From Micromonospora inyonensis (GTDB lineage: Bacteria > Actinomycetota > Actinomycetes > Mycobacteriales > Micromonosporaceae), in the NCBI RefSeq assembly GCF_900091415.1, contig NZ_FMHU01000001.1, forward strand, positions 2,666,001 through 2,730,000: a DNA stretch of 64,000 nucleotides, in the 5' to 3' direction. The notes below the pieces were generated by a model, which saw only the letters and a list, made by a program, of their open reading frames with translations, was not told the origin of the DNA and made no database searches. Positions 56,906 to 64,000 of this stretch are shown here, piece by piece (position 1 is the first letter of the stretch; each line of letters opens with the position of its first letter). The position numbers and the translations under genes were made by a program.

Positions 56906-59900
56906 TCACGGTTCGCACCAGGCGGTCTGGATCAGCTGCTGACCGTCGCGCCGACGCACCAGCGTGCCCCGGCCGGGCGGCTGCGGGCTCGGGCGCAGCG
57001 TTCCGAAGACGGCCCCCTCCTCCCGGTTGCCGGACATCAGCAGGCCCGGCGAGTCCAGCTCGCGCAGGCGTTGCAGGACCGGCTCGTAGAGGGCCCGCGC
57101 GACCCCGCCGGCCCGTCGGGTGACGATCAGGTGCAGGCCGATGTCGCGGGCCTGCGGCAGCAGCTCGTGCAGCGCGCTGAGCGGGTTGTTGCCGCCGGAG
57201 GCGACCAGGTCGTAGTCGTCGACCAGGATGTACAGGTCCGGTCCCTTCCACCAGCTCCGGTCGCGCAGTTGGGCGGTGGTGACGTCCGCGCCGGGCAGCC
57301 GGTTCTGCAGTGCGCTCCGGATCGACCCGAGCCCTTGGGCGAACACCTGGTTGGACGGGGCGAACTCGAGCAGGTGGTCGCCCTCGACGGCACCCAGCAG
57401 ACCCCGGCGGTAGTCGGCGATGACCAGTCGGGCCTCGGCCGGGGTGTACCGCTCGACGATGCCCCGGGCGATCAGCCGCAGCAGGTTCGTCTTGCCGCAC
57501 TCGACGTCACCGAAGACGGTCAGGTGCGGCTCGCTCGCCAGGTCCAGGTAGACCGGGGCCAGCGCCGACTCGTTGACCCCGATCGGCACGCCGGGCGCGG
57601 AACGGTCCACGACCCGGGCCAGCTCGGTCACCGGCAGCTTGCGGGGGAGCAGCCGGACCTTCGGCGCGGGCGCTCCTGGCCAGGCCGCCGCCACCTGCTC
57701 GGCCAGGGCGACCGACGCCTCGGTCAGGTCGTCGATCGCGTTCCGGCCGTCGATCCGGGACACCGCGGCGAGGAACTGCAACTTGGTGGGGGTCAGGCCC
57801 CGTCCGGGGGACTTCGGCGGCACGTTGACCGCCGCCCGCCGGTCGATCTCGGACTCGGTCGGGTCACCGAGCCGCAGCTCCAGCTTGGTGCCGAGCAGGT
57901 CCCGCATGTTGATGCGGATCTCCGCCCAGCGGGCCGCGGTGAGCACCACGTGGATGCCGAACCCGAGCCCCCGGCCGGCGAGGTTGGTGATGGTCTGCTC
58001 CAGCTCCTCGTACTCCTGGCGCAGCGTGTGCCATCCGTCGACGACCAGGAAGACGTCGCCGAACGGGTCGTCGGCGAACTCACCGGCCGCCCGGCGGCGC
58101 CGGTAGCTGGCCACCGAGTCGATGCCGTGCTGGGCGAACCGGGCCTCCCGTTCGTCGATGATGGTGACCACCTCGGCGACCGTACGGCGGACCGCCTCGA
58201 CGTCCCGGCGTCGCGCCACGCCCGCCATGTGCGGCAGCCGTTCCAGGCTGCGCAGCGCTCCACCACCGAAGTCGAGGCAGAAGAACTGCACCTCGCGTGG
58301 GGTGTGGCTGAGCGCCAGCGACGCCAGCATGGACCGCAGCATGGTGCTCTTGCCGCTCAGCGGCGCACCCACGATCACCACGTTGCCGCCCGAGCCGGCC
58401 AGCTCCACCATCATCGCGTCCCGGCGCTGCTCGTACGGCCGGTCCACCACACCGACCGGCACGGTGAGCTGCCCGCGTCCGGTCCACCCGGGCACCGTCA
58501 ACCCCAACCTCGGGTCCACGGTCAGCGTGCCGTACAGCTCGCCCAGGCTGGGCGGTGCCCCCAGCGGCGGCAGCCACACCTGGTGCGCCGGGGTGCCCTG
58601 CCCCCGGAGCCGCTCGGTGATCACGTCGAGCATGGTGGTCACCTTGCCCGACTCGGCCGGCTCCTCCGGCCCGGTGGCCTCCACCGGGGTCTCGATCCGC
58701 TGGACCGGGACGAAGTCCACCCCGTACGGCACGACGCTGCGCTGGAGGGCGGCCTGCGAGGTGCCGCTCCGGCGGCCGGGGGCACGGTACGGGCCGGACA
58801 CGTAGGCGGCCCGGAACCGCAGCATGGTGGCGGTGTCCGACTTCAGGTAGCCGTGGCCGGGCGCGCTGGGCAGCTCGTAGGCGTCGGGCACACCGAGCAC
58901 GATCCGGCTCTCCACCGCCGAGAAGGTCCGCAGGCCGATCCGGTACGACAGGTGCGTGTCCAGGCCGCGCAGCTTCCCCTCCTCCAGCCGCTGGCTGGCC
59001 AGGAGCAGGTGGACGCCGAGCGAGCGGCCGAGCCGGCCGATCATCACGAACAGGTCGATGAAGTCAGGCTTGGCGGCGAGTAGTTCGCTGAACTCGTCGC
59101 AGATGATCATCAGGCTGGGCATCGGCTCCAGCGGTTCGCCGGCGGCCCGCGCCTTCTCGTACTCGTACCGGGAGATGTAGTTGCCCGCCGCGCGCAGCAC
59201 CTCCTGCCGCCGGTTCATCTCGCCGGCGAGCGCGTCGCGCATCCGGTCGACCAGCGTCAACTCGTCGGCGAGGTTGGTGATCACGGCGCTGGTGTGCGGC
59301 AGGACGTCCAGGGAGGCGAACGTGGCGCCACCCTTGAAGTCGACCAGGACGAAGTTCAGCTCCTCCGACGAGTGGGTGACCGCCAGGCCGGCGACCACCG
59401 TCCGCAGCAGCTCGCTCTTGCCGGAGCCGGTGGCGCCGATGACCAGGCCGTGCGGGCCCATGCCCTCGTGCGCCGACTCCTTGAAGTCGATCTCGACCAC
59501 GTTGCCCTCGGGGCCCACCCCGAGCGGGATGCGCAGCCGCTCGCGGTGCGACCGGGGACGCCACGTCTGCCGGACGTCCACGCCGGCGGCGTCCCCGATG
59601 CCCAACAGGTCCGGCAGCTCCATGCTGCGGGCCAGTGGCTCCTCGCTGACCGTCTGCCGGGACAGCCGGTAGGGCGCGATCTGCCGGGCCAGCCCCTCCG
59701 CGGCGACCTCGCCGAGCTGGTCCGGTCGGCCCAGCCGGGAGGTGGACTTCCCCTGGACCAGGTCCAACCCGGAGCCGTCGGTGACGTCCAGGCAGATCAG
59801 CCAGCGGCCGACGTCGCGGGGCACCGCGCCGGAGAGGTCGACGACGGTGGTGCCGAGCAGCCCCATTCCGATGAGCTGGCAGGTCGCCGGGACCTCGCCG

Positions 59901-60862
59901 CCGTCCAGGACCACCACGACGTGCGGCCCGTTGGTGAACGGCTTCGCCTCCCGGCTGAACCTCGGGCGGCTGGCCAGCTCGTTGGACAGGGCCTGCTCCG
60001 CCTCGGCGAGGCTGGTGAAGACCAGCCGCCGCGGGCCGGCCGCGTCGGCCCGAGCGTGATGCTGCGCGTGCGGCAGCCACTTCACCCAGTCCCAGGTCGG
60101 GTGCCGGTCAGGTGCCGCGACCACCGCCAGGATCAGGTCGTCGGGGGCGTGGAAGGTGGCGAGCTGGCCCAGCACCGCCCGGGTCAGCCCGAGCACCGCC
60201 TCACGCTCACCGCGCAACGCCACCCGGCTGAACGACCGTACCGACAGCGCGGTGGGCAGATCCGGCACGGTGGAGTGGGTACGGACGAACCGGCGCAGCG
60301 CGATCGCGCTCATCGGCTCCAGGTCCTCCACCGGCTTGGTCTCCGGGGGCACGATCTGTACCGCCAGCCGCTGCGGCCCGGTGGCGATCCGCGCCTCGCC
60401 GAAGTCGTCCTCGGTGGTCCGGCGCTCCCACAACCGGCGCGACGCCGCGATCGACCAGAGGGCGTCCGGCTCCGGATGCCGCCACCGCATGGCGGCCCGC
60501 TGCTGCTCCGCCGCGCGCCGGGTCTTGCGGCGCACCTGGGTGAGATACCGCATGTAGTCGCGCCGCTCGGCGTTCAGCTCGGCCTTGTCGTTGCCGCCGT
60601 TGCCCATCGAGCCGAGGAACATGCCGAGCATCGACACGCCGAACAGACCACCCGCGATCCAGGTCATCGTTCCGCCGGACCGCCCGGCGTAGAGGAACGC
60701 CATCGCACCGACGCCGCAGAGCATCGGCAGGATCATCAGCAACTGGCCCAGGCCGCGGGGCGTCTGCTCCGGCAGCTCCGGTGGGGACTCCAGGAGCACT
60801 TCACCGCGCGGCAGGGTCGGGCCGGCCTTTCGCGGAGGGCGTCGGAAGACCACCGTGCTCAC
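56906..60862 (-). CDS. eccC: Type VII secretion ATPase EccC (fused EccCa-EccCb)
   Basis: A 1,318-residue FtsK/SpoIIIE-family motor of the ESX machine. Two N-terminal membrane spans (about 40-60 and 65-90) are followed by a DUF domain, then three ATPase domains. Walker A motifs are GATGSGKS (476-483), GAPLSGKS (about 832-839) and GDVECGKT (about 1118-1125). Walker B motifs are MIICDEF (first), FLVVDGW (second, lacking the catalytic acidic pair) and YILVDDYD (third). EccC recognises substrates through its C-terminal ATPases. GTG 60862 has GGGGGAG seven bases upstream, so it is preferred over ATG 60886. Confidence 0.96.
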   Translation of the reverse strand: MSTVVFRRPPRKAGPTLPRGEVLLESPPELPEQTPRGLGQLLMILPMLCGVGAMAFLYAGRSGGTMTWIAGGLFGVSMLGMFLGSMGNGGNDKAELNAERRDYMRYLTQVRRKTRRAAEQQRAAMRWRHPEPDALWSIAASRRLWERRTTEDDFGEARIATGPQRLAVQIVPPETKPVEDLEPMSAIALRRFVRTHSTVPDLPTALSVRSFSRVALRGEREAVLGLTRAVLGQLATFHAPDDLILAVVAAPDRHPTWDWVKWLPHAQHHARADAAGPRRLVFTSLAEAEQALSNELASRPRFSREAKPFTNGPHVVVVLDGGEVPATCQLIGMGLLGTTVVDLSGAVPRDVGRWLICLDVTDGSGLDLVQGKSTSRLGRPDQLGEVAAEGLARQIAPYRLSRQTVSEEPLARSMELPDLLGIGDAAGVDVRQTWRPRSHRERLRIPLGVGPEGNVVEIDFKESAHEGMGPHGLVIGATGSGKSELLRTVVAGLAVTHSSEELNFVLVDFKGGATFASLDVLPHTSAVITNLADELTLVDRMRDALAGEMNRRQEVLRAAGNYISRYEYEKARAAGEPLEPMPSLMIICDEFSELLAAKPDFIDLFVMIGRLGRSLGVHLLLASQRLEEGKLRGLDTHLSYRIGLRTFSAVESRIVLGVPDAYELPSAPGHGYLKSDTATMLRFRAAYVSGPYRAPGRRSGTSQAALQRSVVPYGVDFVPVQRIETPVEATGPEEPAESGKVTTMLDVITERLRGQGTPAHQVWLPPLGAPPSLGELYGTLTVDPRLGLTVPGWTGRGQLTVPVGVVDRPYEQRRDAMMVELAGSGGNVVIVGAPLSGKSTMLRSMLASLALSHTPREVQFFCLDFGGGALRSLERLPHMAGVARRRDVEAVRRTVAEVVTIIDEREARFAQHGIDSVASYRRRRAAGEFADDPFGDVFLVVDGWHTLRQEYEELEQTITNLAGRGLGFGIHVVLTAARWAEIRINMRDLLGTKLELRLGDPTESEIDRRAAVNVPPKSPGRGLTPTKLQFLAAVSRIDGRNAIDDLTEASVALAEQVAAAWPGAPAPKVRLLPRKLPVTELARVVDRSAPGVPIGVNESALAPVYLDLASEPHLTVFGDVECGKTNLLRLIARGIVERYTPAEARLVIADYRRGLLGAVEGDHLLEFAPSNQVFAQGLGSIRSALQNRLPGADVTTAQLRDRSWWKGPDLYILVDDYDLVASGGNNPLSALHELLPQARDIGLHLIVTRRAGGVARALYEPVLQRLRELDSPGLLMSGNREEGAVFGTLRPSPQPPGRGTLVRRRDGQQLIQTAWCEP

Positions 60863-60974
60863 GTCGTAACTCCCCCGATCGCGCATGACGTCCGGCTACC
60901 CGGGACGGGACACGTCAGGTGGCATCGTACGTGCCGGTCCCCGTAGGTAATCTCCCCTGGGCATGGTGCGGGGA

Positions 60975-61000
60975 GGCGGTGACGTCCCTCGGTCACCGCC
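60975..61000 (+). promoter_or_regulatory. Inverted repeat GGCGGTGAC-N8-GTCACCGCC before eccD
   Basis: A perfect 9-bp dyad, 29 bp before the eccD start, between divergent eccC and eccD. It could be an operator or a leader stem. A -10-like TAGGTA lies about 35 bp upstream of it. Confidence 0.45.
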
Positions 61001-61028
61001 GGTTACGAGCGAGTGCGAGGAGGCCCTG

Positions 61029-62423
61029 GTGACGATGACGGGGACCGGCGAACTGAGCCGGGTCACCATCGTGGCGCCGAGAACCCGGATGGATCTCGCC
61101 CTACCGTCCGACGTACCCCTGGCTGATCTGCTGCCCACCCTGCTCCGGTACGCCGGAGAGGATCTCGCCGACCAGGGCGTGGCGCACGGCGGCTGGACCC
61201 TGGCCCGGCTGGGCGGGCAACCGCTCGACGGCGGCCGGACGGCGAGCCAGCTCGGGGTGCGCGACGGTGAGGTGTTGTACTTCAACCCCCGGGACGCGAC
61301 GAGCCCGGAGGTCGTCTTCGACGACGTGGTCGACGCGGTGGCGACCGCCACCAACCGGCGGCCGGGCGGCTGGCAGCTCGCCACGACCCGGCGGTTCTCC
61401 GTCCTGTTCGCCTCGGTGGCGTTGCTCGGCGGCGCGGCCGTGACGCTCCTCGCGGGACCGCCGCAACTTCCCGGCGCGCTGGTCGCCCTGGTGGTGGCGA
61501 TCGTGGTCCTGGGCACCGCGACGGTGCTCTCCCGTGCGGTGGGGGACAGCCGGACCGGCGCGGCGCTGGCCCTGGTGAGCCTGGCGTACGCCGGTGTCGG
61601 CGGCCTGCTCCTGCTCGCCGGCGACCGGCGGCCCACCGAGGTCGGCGCTCCGCACGTGCTGCTCGCCGCCACCGCCCTGCTCGTCTTCGGTGCGGTGGCC
61701 GCGGTGGCGGTGGGGGACCGCGCGCCGCTGTTCCTCGGTGCCACGGCGGTCGGTGCCGCCCTCGGGCTCGCCGCGACGGTCTGCCTCGCCTTCGGGGTGG
61801 ACGCCGCCGCGGCAGCCGCGCTGCTGGCCACGGTCGCGTTCGCGGTGCTGCCCGCGTTGCCGATGACGGCCTACCGGCTGGCCCGGCTGCCCGTCCCGTC
61901 CATTCCCACCGGCCCGGACGATCTCAAGTCCGACGACGAGTCGTTCGACAGCCGGCAGCTGCTCGCCCTCAGCGACCGGGCGGACCAGTTCCTCACCGGG
62001 CTGCTGTGGACGGTCTCGATCGTCGTGCTCGGCGGCGAGGTGGTCCTCGCCGTCGACGGCCGGCTGCCGGCCGTGCTGCTCTGCGCGGTGCTGGCCCTGC
62101 TCTCGCTGCTGCGCGCCCGGCCGCTCGTCAGCCGGCTCCAGCGGATCCCGGTGCTGGTCGCCGGTTCCCTCGGCCTGGCGCTGACGACGGCGGCGGTCTT
62201 CCCCCAGCTGGCGGCGCCGCTGCGCCTCGGGGCGCTGCTCGGCGCTCTGGTGGTGGTGGCGGTCGTCAGCCTGGTCTACGGGCTGGCCGTGGCCGGCAAG
62301 CACATCTCCCCGGTGTGGGGGCGGGTGCTGGACATCCTGGAGATCCTCGTGATCGTCGCGGTGGTGCCGCTGGCCGCGTGGGTCTGCGGCCTGTACGGCT
62401 GGATCGTCAACATCAACCCGTGA
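61029..62423 (+). CDS. eccD: Type VII secretion integral membrane protein EccD
   Basis: A 464-residue protein. It has an N-terminal ubiquitin-like domain (about 1-90; RVTIVAPRTRMDLALPSDVPLADLLPTLLRYAG ... GEVLYFNPRD) and about eleven membrane spans, the pattern that forms the EccD dimer of the ESX membrane complex. GTG 61029 has GAGGAGG five bases upstream. Its last codons overlap the end of the convergent eccE by 11 bp. It is divergent from eccC. Confidence 0.95.
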   Translation: MTMTGTGELSRVTIVAPRTRMDLALPSDVPLADLLPTLLRYAGEDLADQGVAHGGWTLARLGGQPLDGGRTASQLGVRDGEVLYFNPRDATSPEVVFDDVVDAVATATNRRPGGWQLATTRRFSVLFASVALLGGAAVTLLAGPPQLPGALVALVVAIVVLGTATVLSRAVGDSRTGAALALVSLAYAGVGGLLLLAGDRRPTEVGAPHVLLAATALLVFGAVAAVAVGDRAPLFLGATAVGAALGLAATVCLAFGVDAAAAAALLATVAFAVLPALPMTAYRLARLPVPSIPTGPDDLKSDDESFDSRQLLALSDRADQFLTGLLWTVSIVVLGGEVVLAVDGRLPAVLLCAVLALLSLLRARPLVSRLQRIPVLVAGSLGLALTTAAVFPQLAAPLRLGALLGALVVVAVVSLVYGLAVAGKHISPVWGRVLDILEILVIVAVVPLAAWVCGLYGWIVNINP

Positions 62424-63573
62424 CGAGTGCGACGCTGCCGGTCGCCGTGTCCGCCACGGCGACCGGCGCGCACGCGTAGGCCGCCGGCCCGTGCCACCCG
62501 TCGAGCTGGCGGGACACGAACGAGTGCCGCCGCGCCACGTCCTGGACCGTCTTCAACAGGTCGTCGGCGCGGCTGTCCGGGGAGGCGACCCGGAGCAGCG
62601 GGACGCCGGCCCGGCCGCCCGAGTTGATCGTCACGGACAGGGTGTGCGACATCACCGGGATGGCGGTCACCGCGTCGGCCAGCGCGCCGACCGGAGCATC
62701 CGGTCGGCCGCGCAGTTCCAGGCAGCGCTGCGTCCAGCCCCGGCCCGCCAGGCCCGTCCAGCTCTCCACCTGCGAATCGGGTGCCACGTCGAGCCCGGCC
62801 GCGGTGAGCAGGGCCGCCGTCAGCTCGTCCGGGTCGAGCATCCGGTAGGCCAGCCCCGCGCCGGTGAGCGCCTTGCCGATCCGGCCCGCGGCCGCCGCCA
62901 GGGTCCGGCGTACGCCGTCGATGCCGCCACCCCGGTTGACCGCCTCGGTGCGGGCGTCCGCGACCCGGAGGCGGGCGGCCACCCAGACGTCCCGGCGGTA
63001 GGCGGCCGGTCGACCCGGGTTCGGGTACCAGACCAGGCTGCGCGCGACCACCTGGGTGGACGAGGCCGGCCCGGTCGACCCGGCCAGCACGCGTACCACC
63101 TGGTCGATCGCCGCTCCGGGCAGCGGCCCGGCCGTTCCGCCCGGCACGGTGACCACGCAGGCCACGAACCAACCCTGGTCGTCCTGCCCCAGACCCAGCC
63201 GGTTGCCCCGGTCCTCGAATCCGGTGACGGTCAGGTCCGGGGCCAGCGCGGACAGGCGCGGATCGGCCGTCGCCGGGGACAGCGCGGCCCGTCGGGCGGC
63301 CCGCTCCCGCCGCCGCAGCCGGCGACGCAGCGCACGGTCCTCGTACCACCAGCGGCCGCCCCGCCGGGCGAAGGTCGCCAGCACCACCAGGAGCACCAGC
63401 GCGGCCACCGCACCGGTCACCCAGACCTGCCCCTGCGACACCGCGCCCACGGTCAGCGCGCCGACCTCCAGGACGACGAGCTGGCCCACGGTCACCGGAC
63501 CGAGCCGGCCACGGCGGGGCCGGTCGGCCCGCGCGACCACCGTGCGACCGCGCGCCGCTTCTACCTGGGTCAT
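62413..63573 (-). CDS. eccE: Type VII secretion protein EccE
   Basis: A 386-residue peripheral component of the ESX membrane complex. It has a basic N-terminus and two membrane spans (about 28-45 and 50-68), then a cytoplasmic EccE domain (DPRLSALAPDLTVTGFEDRGNRLGLGQDDQGWFV ... SQVESWTGLAGRGWTQRCLELRGRPD). ATG 63573 has GAGGAGG upstream. It is convergent with eccD with an 11-bp tail overlap and divergent from eccB. Confidence 0.93.
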   Translation of the reverse strand: MTQVEAARGRTVVARADRPRRGRLGPVTVGQLVVLEVGALTVGAVSQGQVWVTGAVAALVLLVVLATFARRGGRWWYEDRALRRRLRRRERAARRAALSPATADPRLSALAPDLTVTGFEDRGNRLGLGQDDQGWFVACVVTVPGGTAGPLPGAAIDQVVRVLAGSTGPASSTQVVARSLVWYPNPGRPAAYRRDVWVAARLRVADARTEAVNRGGGIDGVRRTLAAAAGRIGKALTGAGLAYRMLDPDELTAALLTAAGLDVAPDSQVESWTGLAGRGWTQRCLELRGRPDAPVGALADAVTAIPVMSHTLSVTINSGGRAGVPLLRVASPDSRADDLLKTVQDVARRHSFVSRQLDGWHGPAAYACAPVAVADTATGSVALVTG

Positions 63574-63660
63574 CGCTGTGTTCCTCCTCTGGATCGCCGG
63601 TCGCCCCGACGTCCGCCGCCGGTGTACGGACGGCGAATCCCGTCGTCCGTGGGGGGCCCT

Positions 63661-63666
63661 TATCGT
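63661..63666 (+). promoter_or_regulatory. -10 hexamer for eccB
   Basis: TATCGT, about 66 nt before ATG 63733, which has a GGAGG site, so eccB is not leaderless. Confidence 0.45.
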
Positions 63667-63732
63667 AGGGAAGCCCGGAACGGCCGTCGGACCTGTTCGT
63701 CCGGGAGCCCCCACCCCTGCCGGAGGTAGTGC

Positions 63733-64000
63733 ATGCGGACCCGCCGTGACCAGGTTCAGGCGTACCGGTTCGTCACCCGCCGCATCGTCTCGGCCCTGCT
63801 GTCGGGCGATCCGGAGACGACCGACCTGCCGATGCGACGGTTGGGCCTGGCGGTCTTCGGCAGCGCCATGGTCGCGGCGATCGTGCTCGCCGGCGCGGGC
63901 GTGTACGGCCTGGTCACCAAGGGTGGTGCCCCGCTCGAGCCGAACACCCTGGTGATCGAGAAGGAGACCGGGGCGACCTACGTCTTCGTCGACGGGCGGC
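63733..64000 (+). CDS. eccB: Type VII secretion protein EccB (partial, runs off right edge)
   Basis: The first 89 codons are visible. The N-terminal MRTRRDQVQAYRFVTRR block and one membrane span (about 39-62) are the EccB signature; the extracytoplasmic domain continues beyond the window. EccB anchors the periplasmic side of the ESX complex and has ATPase-like activity in mycobacteria. ATG 63733 has GGAGG seven bases upstream. Transcribed away from eccE. Confidence 0.93.
   Translation, partial: MRTRRDQVQAYRFVTRRIVSALLSGDPETTDLPMRRLGLAVFGSAMVAAIVLAGAGVYGLVTKGGAPLEPNTLVIEKETGATYVFVDGR

Noticed and set aside
60862..60886. ATG 60886 as eccC start
   Set aside because: GTG 60862 has a strong ribosome site, and the encoded N-terminus [12 protein letters not shown] fits the EccCa start pattern.

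Overview
The window is 64 kb of very GC-rich DNA with dense coding and strong third-position G/C. It looks like a chromosomal core segment of a filamentous actinobacterium, most likely Micromonosporaceae (Micromonospora or a close relative). Reasons: the type VII secretion (ESX) genes; conserved actinobacterial neighbourhoods (PhoH-like / glpX / DUF4245 / xseBA / ispH on the left and mfd / mazG / eno / divIC-like / DUF501 / ppx on the right, both of which match Mycobacterium synteny); a Rv1086-like short cis-prenyltransferase; and many apparently leaderless genes. The genus is an inference, since no rRNA or tRNA was found.

Layout. 1-2.8 kb: a truncated membrane protein, a geranylgeranyl-reductase-like flavoenzyme and a cis-prenyltransferase. 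3.0-6.6 kb: a large secreted protein with a central hydrophobic/coiled-coil region and a C-terminal ricin-type lectin domain. 6.6-9.6 kb: otsB, a small membrane protein, and a divergent regulator with an apparent leaderless 27-codon upstream ORF. 10-14.3 kb: a PhoH-like PIN-ATPase, a transglycosylase-like wall enzyme behind a very structured leader, a rhomboid protease and a ferredoxin-NADP reductase. 14.3-18 kb: a TetR regulator divergent from an epimerase-like gene with paired operators, then a DMT exporter coupled to glpX. 18.3-23 kb: DUF4245, two lipoproteins, xseBA and ispH. 23-32 kb: a 1,099-residue subtilase, rmuC, a small protein, ppc and an S66 carboxypeptidase. 32.2-33.1 kb: a small GntR module bracketed by two related hairpin repeats. 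33.1-47.9 kb: a PH-like membrane protein and the mfd-mazG-eno-ppx block. 48-64 kb: an ESX locus with three mycosin-type proteases, WXG100-type proteins, a YbaB/EbfC-like protein, a 32-residue membrane peptide, EccC, EccD, EccE and the start of EccB, which runs off the right edge.

How it works together. The left and middle parts are housekeeping: isoprenoid supply (ispH, cis-prenyltransferase, reductase), gluconeogenesis and anaplerosis (glpX, ppc, eno), DNA repair and nucleotide sanitation (mfd, xseAB, rmuC, mazG), and phosphate/trehalose metabolism (ppx, otsB). Envelope functions recur: transglycosylase, rhomboid, S66 carboxypeptidase, DivIC-like protein and several lipoproteins. The right end is one functional unit for protein export. 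EccB/C/D/E form the membrane machine, the WXG proteins are probable substrates, and the mycosins are membrane-anchored proteases.

The most unusual signals are regulatory. They are (i) a leader of serial and mutually exclusive stem-loops ahead of the transglycosylase gene; (ii) a leaderless upstream ORF coupled by a GTGA overlap to a gene divergent from an HTH regulator; (iii) at least a dozen genes with a -10 hexamer ending 6-7 nt before the start codon; and (iv) two dispersed families of hairpin-forming intergenic repeats. No CRISPR array, insertion sequence, tRNA or rRNA was seen.
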